A stretch of DNA of 64,000 bases, taken from contig NC_089583.1 of assembly GCF_019320115.1 (NCBI RefSeq), positions 78,059,739 to 78,123,738 of the forward strand, given 5' to 3'. Each line of letters begins with the position of its first letter. Position 1 is the stretch's first letter. The notes beneath the pieces are model-generated. The model did not search any database, was not told the DNA's origin, and saw only the letters and a program-made list of their open reading frames with translations. Source of the stretch: Miscanthus floridulus (taxonomy: Eukaryota; Streptophyta; Magnoliopsida; Poales; Poaceae). Below are positions 23,300 through 34,403 of the stretch, piece by piece. The translations under genes were made by a program, and so were the position numbers.

Positions 23300-24755
23300 T
23301 TTTTATGACCACTAAGTGATTGTGAAAGCACTGAGATGCGTGTGCATTATGCGATGGTTCATAGTCTTGGCTTATTCGAGCTTTGTCGCTCGACCCCTCG
23401 TGGGCTGGTGCGTTCAATGCGATAGGTGGCCATTGTGTCCCATCCTGTTCGGGTGCCCTGATGTGGTACATGACCACCGAGCCCTATTATGTGCTGTGTT
23501 AGTGTGCTGCTTGTAAGGCTTGTGACCCAGGCAGGATCGAGTAGTCTCATCGACGTCATACGAGTTCGCCTTTGTGAGGGTCTCAATTTTCCTGACCTTA
23601 CACGAGCATCTAACGATGGTTGCGACCTTCCGTGGTTCACCACACAGCATGGGGGTTTTGGGCTACTCAGTCCATCCCGGGCGTATAAATGGAGACCTTT
23701 CTACCATTTGAGACACCCATGGTTGTAGCCATGAGCTATTTCCGATCGGTTAGATGTTAAGAGAGCGAGGGAAGAGGAGAATTTCTGGGAGAGAAGGAGT
23801 GTTTTTCGGGCGGCGCTAGGGTTTCTGAGATGCCTTCCCTAACCGAGGATCAATGTCTTGACCTGGCGCCGTCTAGGTTGTGATCCTCGGTGGATGCGTT
23901 GCTATCCATTTGAAGGCCGAGAATCTAGGTCTCAGGGAGGAAGCGAGAAGCGGTTGAGGTTGGGCCTCGTCCTAATAGTGGGGCCACTAGCGCCCACTTC
24001 CTTCTTTCCCTGATGCCCTTCGTGACCCGAGGGGTCATGGTGTCTTGCTATAGGCAAATTTTGGTTTCACCCCACGTGGGGAGAGGCATGTCCACCGTAA
24101 CCACGTGGTCAAAGCAGTGTGCCTCATCGAAGTCGATGGGTAATTCAAGCCAGACTCGATAACCTCCCCAATCGATGTGGAGTTCGGCTATGCCTCGTTG
24201 AGTGACGTCCCATAATTCATCGGTCGTCAATCTCGTCGGTCCCCAACCGCCTCCATAGCGGCCAAGGGACAAGATGCCTCCCCGCTAGAGGGGGTCAACC
24301 CAGGAGACTTTGAAGTGGACGACTTGAACATAGAGAGAGATGGTCGTGTGGCTCCGCACCACCGATTAGAGCCACAGGGGCCCATCTCCTCCCTGTCCCT
24401 ATCCCTTTGTGGCCTCGAGCCCTTTTAAGGACAGGCCTAGGAGTGGATTTCCTAAGAACGACGTTGGGTCATGGTCACGACCGGTGACCTTGCACATGGG
24501 CTTAGGGGCTATCGAGCCTCCCTTGCCACAGTCGTGGCATATCGGCGTTCACTTGGCATGTGATCGCGTGCGCGTTCTATGGTCATGATGACCGTGAGGT
24601 GCTCTGTGCGTGAATCCTAGGGGCGGTCGACCTCCCTGGATTCTACGTCTTAATGGCATCCCTACACGTTATGGTGTGCTGACTCATTTCTTAAGGGCTT
24701 GTAGGGCCCGTACTAGGGTGAAATTCATGCGGGTGTGGTTCGCTTCCCTGATTGC
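23300..24755. other. Gypsy-1 internal non-coding segment
   Basis: GC-moderate sequence between the 3' LTR and the plus-strand additional gene. A minus-strand frame of 74 codons at 24048-24272 has no recognisable similarity. The segment probably contains the upstream region of the plus-strand gene. Confidence 0.5.
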
Positions 24756-24761
24756 CGCCAC

Positions 24762-24769
24762 ATAAATAG
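24762..24769 (+). promoter_or_regulatory. TATA-like box upstream of the antisense additional gene
   Basis: ATAAATAG lies about 200 bases before the ATG at 24964 and is followed by a pyrimidine-rich stretch (CTCCCTCTATC). Position and context suit a plant core promoter for a plus-strand transcript inside the element. Evidence is the sequence alone. Confidence 0.4.
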
Positions 24770-24963
24770 CTCCCTCTATCTGAGATGATCCCTTACCTTG
24801 TTCTCGCCTTCTACCACCGCTCCTGCAATTTGAACGAGAGATACAAGGAAAGGGGTCGAGTTCGTGAGCTTTACCTCTAGGTCGCGTGGGTCGCCGCCAT
24901 TGCCATCTGCTCCACTGCTTTTGCCTGTGTCATGAGATGGGAGAGTGGATACCTTCGTTGGTG

Positions 24964-25683
24964 ATGGAGGCGAAGTTGTAGCGCCTCGTGGCAAAGGGTC
25001 ACCTTGCACTAAAGGAGGTCACCGGGTGGAGGGCCCCTATCAGCAAGGTGGTGCCTCACCCACAACCTGGGGAGGCGATGTCATTCATCGACCTCCACAA
25101 GCGTGGGTTTGTGATCCCGACGTCTGACTTCCTCCACGGTTTCCTTCGCAAGTATGGAGTCCAGCTGCAGCACCTTCCTCCCAATGCGGTGTCACAGCTG
25201 GCAGGCTTCGTCATCGTGTGCGAGGCCTTCCTGGGGATAGTGCCCAACAAAGACCTATTTCAGAGGGTTTTCGAGGTGAAAACCCGCAAGGTGTATGGTT
25301 CTGACGACAGCGTGCTTGCTCCCATGGGCGAGATGAATCTTTTGATGTGCCATAGGGTCTCTCGTAGCTACCCATGCTTGCCGCTAAAATCTTCGAACTC
25401 TGGCTGGCATGAACACTGGTTCTACATTCGGGATGATGCCACTGCTCCCCACCCTCCTTTCTCTAATGTTGCGTCGGTGATGCTAGCCACGTGGAGTTAG
25501 GGGTGCAAGAAGGCGCGACTATTGAAGGTGATTGAGATCTTATAGATCCTCGAGGGTCGGGTGTCGGCCGAATCGGCTGGCGTCATGGTCCTACGAACTA
25601 TGATCGAGCAGCGAGTCCAACCCTTGAAGCGGTGGGCGACCTTGTTGTGTGACTACTTGGGAGTTGAAGACCCGACCCACGAG
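24964..25683 (+). pseudogene. Antisense additional gene of gypsy-1, 5' part (PF04195-like domain)
   Basis: An ATG at 24964 opens the frame but meets TAG at 24979 (codon 6). The frame then runs open to 25500. It encodes a domain resembling the plant 'putative gypsy type transposon' family (PF04195): an IDLHKRGFVIPTSDFLHGFL block, QLAGFVIVCEAFLGI, and a C-terminal NSGWHEHWFYIRDD block. Further stops at 25498-25500 and near 25543 break it. Recognisable coding sequence continues to the ACCAT duplication at 25684, where gypsy-2 is inserted. The gene is antisense to its carrier. Its function is unknown and this copy is dead. Confidence 0.75.
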
Positions 25684-25688
25684 ACCAT

Positions 25689-27093
25689 TGTTGGCGGTGC
25701 TTATCGACCGAATCCGACCACCAATTAAGATGAAAAAAGAGGAAAACTAGCATGACTTACACATATATGTAATTTATATTGACATGTTTCCACATGTATT
25801 GGAGAATTAGTATTTTGCAGGACATATATCTGGAATACGTGGAAAATGTGATCAAAGTGCGCCTTTCGACAAAGCGTAAAGCAGAATCCGCGCAAAGGAA
25901 TAAGTAGAATCCCACCTTCACAACAAAACCTAGGCCGAGCACTGATGTGGGAGGGACCCAGGCCTAGCCCCTAGCCCACTTGGCAAAGGTGGTGGCCAGG
26001 TGAGCTAGCCAGGGTACGCCCGCACCCTGGGTGCGCCCACACCCTAGACGGCGCAGCCTGGGCCCATCCTCTGCAGGTGGTTGCATGGTGGCATGCTGAT
26101 GCGGTATAGGGTAGTTTCCTAATTTACTAGAGCCAAACTGACCTTCGTGCTTGTATAAAAAGAGGGGTGGAGCTCTCTTCAAACACATAGCACAACACAA
26201 GAGCCTCTCTTCCTCCACTTGTATTCTTTTTACTATTTTTAGTAGTTGGAGCTAGGAGAAGCTACATTGGAGAGCTTGAGCAACTTGAGCCTTTTGGTAT
26301 GAATAATATCAAGAGTTTCCTTTTGTACTTGCTCTCATATTATCAATATAGTTATGCTTATGAATTAGAGCTAAGTTCTTATGTTATTAGTTTAGCATAT
26401 AGAACTCTATGCTTAACCTTTCATACAACAAACATGTTTAGACCAAGACCTCAATTGAGGTAGTGAGTTCTACTTAAGATTAGTTTTGGTCATTATATTC
26501 TTGTGGGTTCATCGTCCATCCCCATGGCGGATGCGCTAATAAGAGGACTCCTGATAAACACAGAAGTTCCTAGCCACTGCTAGAGTAGTAACCAATAGCG
26601 TAGACGTGGTGTCTATGTTAGAAGTTACCTTCATTTGCCTCGTATCCCATGGTTGAGGGGTAGACGGCAGGTGGTGACAGCCCTATCTGTCCTTCGTAAT
26701 CCCCCATGTCCGGATATGACGTAGAGCTGGAGGCCAGAGGTGCTTGGCAAACCAAGTATAAGCCGGTGTCCGAAGTGAGTTTATAGTGACCCCTGTTATG
26801 GACTTTGGTCTATTATACAGTCATGTTATCTTGACCATGTCCCTACTTGAGACTTTTACACCATGCCTTCCTTTAGGAAAATATAAATGAACGATACCTA
26901 AATACTTCCGAGTGAAATGCTACAACGATATATCCATGCGGTTGTAGAATATTCACATCATTTCTGGTGCTATTGCTAGGAAACACCAATCCTAGTGATT
27001 GCGCTAAGAAATGCCAACAAGCATTTTTGGGGCCGTTGCCAGGGATGGACTTAAAAACTCCATACTTGGTGATTGCATTTAGAAATGCCATCA
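25689..27093 (+). repeat. Gypsy-2 left (5') LTR
   Basis: 1405 bp, starting TGTTGGCGG and ending AAATGCCATCA. Compared with the right LTR it lacks about 200 bases between TTATAGTGACC and CCTGTTATGG, with ACC shared at both break edges. A probable TATA box is TGTATAAAAAGAGG at 26152. Two PBS-like segments are embedded near its 3' end at 26965-26982 and 27028-27045. Confidence 0.93.
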
Positions 27094-27101
27094 AGCATTT
27101 C

Positions 27102-27119
27102 TGGCGCTGTTGCCGGGGA
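27102..27119 (+). other. Gypsy-2 primer-binding site (tRNA-Asp type)
   Basis: TGGCGCTGTTGCCGGGGA lies eight bases after the LTR end. It differs at one position from the TGGCGCCGTTGCCGGGGA form used by many plant gypsy elements. Two diverged copies lie upstream within the LTR. Confidence 0.88.
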
Positions 27120-27239
27120 AGGCATCGGTTAAAAGAATCTATTAGGACATGTTCATGATAATATGCATGTGTAGTAGCCATTGCTCATAACAGGATAACT
27201 TTGCTTGTTTTCTCCTGTTGTGGGTGAAAACAGGATAGT

Positions 27240-28650
27240 GTTAGACTGGTTTTGATTTGCCGACGAACTTCACCAAAAATCCAAAGGCACTCCTAAGGAA
27301 GAACTGGTCTCGTACTGTTTCCTCTTCTGCCACTCCACCAACAAATGAACCAGTCACCCCCGCACCATCTGCTACTACCGCTATGGCCCAAAAGTCACTC
27401 CACGAGTAGTCCATCCCCGCTATTACTAGCATGCTTGTTGGGCCCGCTGTCAACAAGGGAAATGGAAACTTTGAACTCTGGACCAGGCTGATCACAATGG
27501 TGCAGGCAAACCCTTTCTGTGGTTTGCCTAGCAAGGATGCCAACGCACATCTTCAACACTTCCGACATTATCATCATAAAATATGTCGCACCAGAGAACA
27601 TCAGGCTCTATTTGTTTCCCTTCTCCCTCATGGGGAAGGCAAAGCAATGGTTTTATAAGGACAAGGAAGTTGTTAGCATGTGGGCTAAATGCTCCATGGC
27701 GTTCCTCATGAAATTATTCCCTATGGGCAAAACCAACGCCCTGAGGGGGAGAATTTCAAATTTCCAGCAGAATACTATGGAATCCATCCCCGAGGCATGG
27801 GAGAGGCTACAAGAATACATCCTTGCCTACCCATACCATGGGATGGAGAATTGGCTAGTCGTCTAGAACTTTTATAATGGGTTAACCCCCATGTCAAGAG
27901 GACACATTGATGCCACTGCTGGAGGAGCCTTCCTCTCACTCACCATCAATGGAGCTACGACTCTCATTGAGAAAATGGAGTCCAATCAATGGTGGGGTGA
28001 TGAGAGGCTCCAAGATGAACAACAAAAAGGCATGCATACCATGAAGGAGACGGATATGCTTGCTACAAAAATGGACCTCCTGATAAAAAGGCTTGACGAG
28101 CGTACCCATGAGAAGGAGACAATGTACGTCACCGTCAAGGCCATGGACTTGTATATGACATGCGAGGTATATGGTGAAAGTGGACATTCAGGGGAACAAT
28201 TGCCCTGAGACCCATGAGTACGACACCTACATCAACAATGGGTTCCGTCCACAAGGAGGTAATAACGGGTGTAACAACCAATCACGACCACCATTCAAAG
28301 AAGGTAATTCAAACTTCGATTCCAATTACAATTCGAATCAACCTTATTTGATAGACCTTGTGTTAGGGTGAGCTCAATTAAATGAAAACCAAACAAAGAA
28401 GCTTTCCGCTAATGATAAAACTATGGAAAACATTGATTCAAACTTAGAAGGCTTAACCTCTTCTTTCAAAAATCAATTAAGCCTTAATAAAATATTTAAA
28501 AACTAACTAGCTCAAATTGTTATTTCAATTCCTGCATATGATTTTGAAAAGATTTTGGGGCAACCTGAGTTTTCATTTGAAAATGTCAATACGGTAATCA
28601 CGAGGGATGGTAAGTCCACTCGTGATCTACAATATCCTAACCATGCAGGA
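27240..28650 (+). pseudogene. Gypsy-2 gag, frameshifted
   Basis: Plus-strand frames together encode a retrotransposon gag (PF03732 type). The blocks are FELWTRLITMVQANPFCG (frame of 27431), then LFPFSLMGKAKQWFY, FFPMGKTNALRGRI-like and SIPEAWERLQEYI (frame of 27519-27866), then HIDATAGGAFLSLT and IEKMESNQ (frame of 27891-28208). A zinc-knuckle remnant (CEVYGESGHSGEQLP) has lost its second cysteine. Frame changes near 27560 and a stop at 27866 break the gene. Recognisable tail sequence with QLAQI-like and QPEFSFENV blocks fades by about 28650. The family resemblance is to Tat/Athila gags. No protease, RT or integrase follows. Confidence 0.85.
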
Positions 28651-30536
28651 TAAGCCAAGTAGAACGGGGGTACAACCCCGAACCTTAGGCTTTGAGCTAG
28701 CTTGGGGGAGGACCCCCACAAGGTAACATGTATCTTGCACTATCACCACTTTCTATTACCTTGCATAAAAATAAATAAATAAAAACTTATGGTTCTATTG
28801 TTCACCATTCAATGTTTTCACCTCCGTTGGATGATTCTTGTTTATCCTTTCATGCTTCCTCTTTCTATGCTGGCATGTTTTGGTTTGGGAGTATTGGTTA
28901 TACATCTTTTAAATTAAGCATGGTGCTTAGTTTAAAGCTTGGATGTAATGATCATACTCCTATAGGATTTTTAATTTAAGCATGGTACTTAGATTAATTA
29001 GCCTACCTTGATCAAATGAGACATGGTGTCTAGTTTGATCATTGAATCGAAACTGCTAGTATAGATTTTGGTGGATCATATGGACTAACCCTTGCAAGAA
29101 TTTATCAACATCATGAGGGTAAGTCTTTGAGATGACAACAGAGATGAAAATTTGTTGGGAGAACATTGATAGGAAATAATAATAATAATAAATAGATAAA
29201 TAATAATAATAATAACAATAATAATTTTTATTCCACTCCACATATGTGTAGTAAAAATGTTTAGTTAATCCTTATTGAAATGATGAATAGTTGCTCTGTC
29301 TTATATTTTGACCGTGCCTAGTTTATAACTTAGCTTCCCCAAGGTTTGAGTTTATTGGCTAAAAATGTCTCATCCTAAAAACCTGAAACTTATGGGTTGT
29401 AAATGCTTAATATAGTCTAAGTTGTTGCGGGGTATGATAGGGTGCAACGAAAATTTGCTTTGACTTTGTTCTAAGAAAGTCTTGGCATCCGAAGTTTTAT
29501 TTTCAAAATGCTAAAAATTAAAAGTTCCTCAGTGATTTATATTTCCTACCAAAGCTATATGACATGTTTTACAAATACAAAACCTTTGTCATATGCTTCT
29601 TGTTATCATATTGAGCTTTGTCAAATTGTTGTGACCCTTATTGAGATTCTCGTCATGCACCCATGATCAAGATTCACGTACACCCCCAAATAAAACTGTT
29701 GACTCTTACACTGAGAGTTATGCAAAAACATGTTTTTTCGCCCACCAAATAATTACTCCATTCATTTATCATGAGTATCTCTCTAAAAAGCTTTCATATA
29801 CCAAAAGTAAGTATGGGCTATGCTAAAAAAGAAGAAAAAGAAGAAAAAATATATCCATGCTTAAAAAGCATGAGAGAAAAAAATGCATGCCAAAAATCAT
29901 GAAAAAAAAGAAAAGAGAAAGATAGCCCATACTTTCAAAGGCAACCATCAAAAAGGGAGAGAGTCATGTTCAGAGGGGTACAAAAATATTTAAAATAGGA
30001 AGATTTCAAAATTCCATACACATGCACGTCTTGATCAAAGTGTATGACTTACATCTCCTTGAGGTTCGGTTTTTGACTTAGCAATATTATTTTATGCAAG
30101 TATGCCTTCTTTTATACCTACTCAAAGATCCACATAAGTCATTTAGTTGGTAGGTTGAAAAGAAAGGCATTTATCACAAGCCTTTGGTGAGGATCAAATA
30201 AACTTTGAGAGATCGAGTGAATCATTCGAGGAACTTAACTTTATTTTGCAAAACTTTCAAAACCTCCAGAAAGAAAGTCGATCAAAGAATGAATGATAAG
30301 CATTTCTGTGAACCGTTCTATCCTACAACTGCCTAAGACATGGAGAAGACTAAAAAGCCCTGCAAGTAATGAGATAATAAAGGGTGGATAGAATGCCAAT
30401 TTATTCAAATCAAGGAAGAAAACTTTGTTATAAGCATGGCACTTTTGAAATGTAATCGGCATTGCAGCAACTCCTGATCAACAACCAATGTCTTAGTTCT
30501 TGCTCGGGACGAGCAAGGGGTAAGCATAGGGGATCT
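28651..30536 (+). other. Gypsy-2 internal non-coding region
   Basis: About 1.9 kb of AT-rich sequence where pol would be expected. No protease, RT, RNase H or integrase motif was seen in any frame. It contains an ATA/AAT repeat run (29177-29223), an A/G-rich stretch (29825-29935), and ends in a purine-rich tract before the right LTR. The motif CTCGGGACGAGCAAGGGG at 30504-30521 is a common pre-LTR signature in related elements. Confidence 0.7.
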
Positions 30537-32150
30537 TGTTGGCGGTCCTTATCGACCGAATCCGATAGTCAATTAAGATGCAAAAAAGAGGAAAACTAGC
30601 ATGACTTACACATATATGTAATTTATATTGACATGTTTCCACATGTGTTAGAGAATTAGTATTTTGCAGGACATATATATGGAATACGTGGAAAATGTGA
30701 TTAAAATACGCCTTCAGACAAAGCATAAAGCAGAATCCACGCAAAGGAATAAGGAGAAGCCCACCATCACGACAAAACCTAGGCCGAGCACCAACGTGGG
30801 AGGGGCCTAGGTCTAGCCCCTAGCCCACCTAGCAAAGGTGGTGGCCAGGCGAGCTAGCCAGGGTGCCCAGGCAGCGTAGCCCGGGCCCATCCTCTGTAGG
30901 CGGTTGCATGGCGCCATGCTGACACGGTATAGGGTAGTTTCCTAATTTACTAGGGCCAAACCGACCTCCATGCCTGTATAAAAATAGGGGTGGAGCTCTC
31001 TTCAAATACACACCATAACACAAGAGCCTCTCTCCCTCCACTTATATTCTTTTTACTATTTTTAGTAGTTGGAGCTAGGAGAAGCTACATTGGAGAGCTT
31101 GAGCAACTTGAGCCTTTTGGTATGAATAATATCAAGAGTTTCCTTTTGTACTTGCTCTCATATTATCAATATAGTTATGCTTATGAATTAGAGCTAAGTT
31201 CTTATGTTATTAGTTTAGCATATAGAACTCTATGCTTAACCTTTCATACAACATACATGTTTAGACCAAGACCTAAATTGAGGTTGTGAGTTCTACTTTA
31301 AGATTCGTATTGGTCATTATATTCTTGTGGGTTCGTAGTCCATCCCCGTGGCGGATGCACTAGTAAGAGGACTCCTGATAAAGATGGAAGTTCTTGGCCA
31401 CCGCTAGAGTAGTAACCAATAGCATAGATGTGGTGTCTATGTTAGAAGTTACCTTCATTTGCCTCGTATCCCAAGGTTGAGGGGTAGATGATAGGTGGTG
31501 ACAGCCCTATCCATCCTTCATAATCCCCCACGTCCGAATACGGCATAGAGCTGGAGGCCAGAGGTGCTTGGCAGACCAAGTATAAGTCGGTGCCCGAAGT
31601 GAGTTTATAGTGACCAAAGCTATCTTAACTTAGGATCACTGCCCTTAGAAATTCATGTATTTGTATGATCTGCTCATGTTAGCATTGCTATACAAGATAA
31701 GCCTGCTCCAGTTTAGATTTATTCTTTTATTCTTTATTCTTTATTCTTTATTCTTTCTTTTATCTTTCTCCTTGAGAATGGCTTGAGTGTGTGTCACACT
31801 ATCCAATATATATCTTGGATTACCCCTGTTATGGACTTTGGTCTATTATACAATCATGTTATCTTGACCATATCCCTACTAGAGACTTTTACACCATGCC
31901 TTCATTTAGGAAAATATAAATGAACGATACCTGAATACTTTCGGGAGAAATGCTACAACGATATTTCTGTGTGCTTGTAGAATATTTCTGCATGTGTTCA
32001 AAAATATCATCATGGCATTTCTGGTGCTATTGCTAGAGAACACCAATCCTAGTGATTGTGCTAAGAAACGCCAACAAGCATTTCTGGCACCGTTGCCAAG
32101 GATGGACTTAAAAACTCCATACTTGGTGATTGCGTTTAGAAATTCCATCA
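30537..32150 (+). repeat. Gypsy-2 right (3') LTR
   Basis: 1614 bp, starting TGTTGGCGG and ending AATTCCATCA, followed by the ACCAT duplication. It contains a segment (about 31612-31812) absent from the left LTR that includes an ATTCTTT microsatellite (31718-31757). PBS-like segments lie at 32032-32049 and 32085-32102. Confidence 0.93.
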
Positions 32151-34403
32151 ACCATGGAGGTGCTTAAGGTCTCTGAAGTCGTGAAGCATGTCAAGGGATT
32201 GGTCTCTTCTAGGACCGTTGTTGCGGCCAAAGGTGTGGTGGAGGCGTTCTCGGTGAATTTTTGGCCTAACCTGGTAAGCCGCTTTGATTCATTTTCCTTT
32301 CTTCGTTAAAGGTTGTTGGTTAATTAGTTCATCTCCACGGCATGTGCCCTTGTTCAGCTCTCATTTCCATATCCCTTGCCTTGGAGGTGCTGAGCGCGCT
32401 GCCCAGGAGCAAGCAGCCGCTAAGGAGAGGAAACGCCTCAAGCGGGAAAGGGTGATGAAGAAAATGGAGTGTCAGAAGCGTGGAGCTTCAATGTCAAATG
32501 ATGACGATGATGATGATGATGAGGGGATCTTTGAGGGGGAGGATGAGGTTTTGGTGGCCCTTCAGAGCACCCTCGATGCCTTAGCAGATTCAACAATGGC
32601 GCCGAGCCGAGTGGTACTCACTGCCCGGCGAGTGTTGCGACCAAGGAAGGTTCTGCTCAAAAGCGGGTGGCTTCATCACCACTGAGGGGGCCAAACCTGA
32701 AGTGTCCCTATGCCACCACCGGTGGTGGCCAAGACTCCTTGTGCATGGCTCCTATTGCCCTTTTCCTGATGGGGCTCGAGGCTCCCGTCCAGGGAGAAGA
32801 TACCGAGGATGTCGTGAAGATAGGCGCCGTGACCAGGGCGGATGGCGAGGTTCAGCGCCCTTCCTTGGAGATGCCTAGGGGAGTGTACCAAGACATCCTC
32901 CAGCACCTTTTTGCTGACGCGGGGTCAGGCGCCCTGTGTCCCCAGCACTTCGTGTGGGGATGTTTGAGACCGGGGATGTAGGGGTCGCTAGAGGTCGTGA
33001 CGTGGAGGAGACCAATGCCGCCGATGCTATCGGGGATGCCTCATCGGCCTCTGGTCCAGCAGTGTCGACGTCGGTGCCTGCTTCCATGACCCTTTCCACT
33101 GGATCGCTCATGGAAAGGTGGATCGTCGTACCCTTTGTGGAATGCTCCACTAGGTACGTCGTTCTTTGATTTCTTTCTCATCATGCTTGTTGATGATACT
33201 GGGTTGTCTGATCTTCATCAATCTTTATGGTGTAGAGAGCCCCTTCCAGGCCCCTTAGTCCTAAGACCTTTGGGTGGTGATGCCCTCCTATGCGGTCAGA
33301 GTTGTCACTGCCCCTAGAACAGTGGTTGGGCTCCCTTCTATTGCAGCCCTACATTCGCTCCTCGAGGGGCTCATCATGTGCTCTCCAACAAGGTGTTATT
33401 CGTGGTGGATGATGTGGCCAAGCGAGCCACGAGGGAAGTTGCCTCCCAAGGCCGTGAGGGGGTCAAGGCGGCCTTGGCAGAGATGGGCGATGCGATCGCC
33501 GTAGTCCCCCGACTAGGCGTAGAGGCGCAGTGTCAGATGAATAATGAAGTGGTGGTCCAGGCGTAGGTGAGCCTTCTGGTCTGCTGACCTCATTGTGCCT
33601 GTTTCACTCCTGCTGCGATCGTCTAATCGCCCTTACAGGAGCTGATGAAGATTTCAATGGAGAAGTCTCTGTTCTTGCACCTAACTTATCAGGCATAGGT
33701 GGGAGGTGCCACCGACCATGGTTGTCTGGATGCGGCGGAGGCTAAGGTGCAATGTTTGCATAGGGAGTTGGAGGCCTCCTGGAGGTCGGAGGAGGAATCG
33801 ACCCGCCGAGAGGTGCAAGCTCGGCCCCAGATCAAGGCTCTAACGTCCCAGATGGCCGGCCTCAATGACATGATGGCTGCCCAAGAGACAGAGCTCACCT
33901 CGGCTGGCACTGCTCGGGACATGGCTGAGCAGGGGTGCCAGCGCCTTAGAGCTGAATGCTAGAGATTGTGCTCCGCCTATAGCGGTGAGTCTTCAACGAC
34001 TCTGCATTGTGCCTCCATTCTGTCGCTATGCCCAGTCATGAGCCCGTATGTCTTTTCTTTAGGGTTGCACACAAAGGCGCTTTCGGATCAGGAGGAGAAA
34101 GCATCCATGAACCAAAGAATGCTAGAGATGGATAACCAGTTGGCAGTGCTGACCGCCTCTAGATGGGTTCTTTGCATCATGCTCGGTGCTAGCCGAGAGA
34201 GTGCCCGGCTGGAGCCTCGCCTCGACGAGGATCGTCTCCAAGTAGACTCCCTGATTTCTGAAGGGGTTCGTCAGGGAGCTCTCGCTGCCTTGACATCGGT
34301 TGGCTCGCACTATGGTGGTGTCGACTTTGATGCCGTTGGACGAGGATGTGCACAGGGGAGGTCCAAGAGCGACATCCTCGCCATAGGTAATGCTACTGCT
34401 TGA
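32151..34403 (+). pseudogene. Antisense additional gene of gypsy-1, 3' part, multi-exon
   Basis: Coding similarity resumes directly after the ACCAT duplication. Plus-strand intron signals are clear: GTAAGC at 32274, an intron at 33567-33638 (GTGAGC to TTACAG), and one at 33985-34062 (GTGAGT to TCTTTAG). Encoded segments include a lysine/arginine-rich stretch (AAAKERKRLKRERVMKKM), a poly-Asp run near 32503, and long charged heptad-like stretches at 33699-33960. The terminal block has EGVRQGALAALTS and GGVDFDAVGRG. This layout, a PF04195-like head with a coiled-coil tail, is familiar in grass annotations of gypsy-associated proteins. In-frame stops (about 33695 and 33959) show decay. Molecular function is unknown. 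Confidence 0.65.

Larger units (their letters stand above)
25689..32150 (+). mobile_element. Gag-only Ty3/gypsy retrotransposon (gypsy-2) nested in gypsy-1
   Basis: LTRs (25689-27093 and 30537-32150) both open TGTTGGCGG and end CCATCA. The perfect 5-bp target duplication ACCAT lies at 25684-25688 and 32151-32155. A tRNA-Asp-type PBS follows the left LTR and a purine-rich GCATAGGGGATCT precedes the right LTR, giving plus orientation. The internal 3.4 kb carries a Tat/Athila-style gag and then about 1.8 kb with no pol. It is therefore non-autonomous. It splits the antisense gene of the outer element. Confidence 0.95.

Noticed and set aside
23244..23728. Minus- and plus-strand frames next to the gypsy-1 left LTR considered as gag
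   Set aside because: No capsid or zinc-knuckle motif, and they overlap the LTR edge and polypurine tract. Gag would be expected at the other end of the element.
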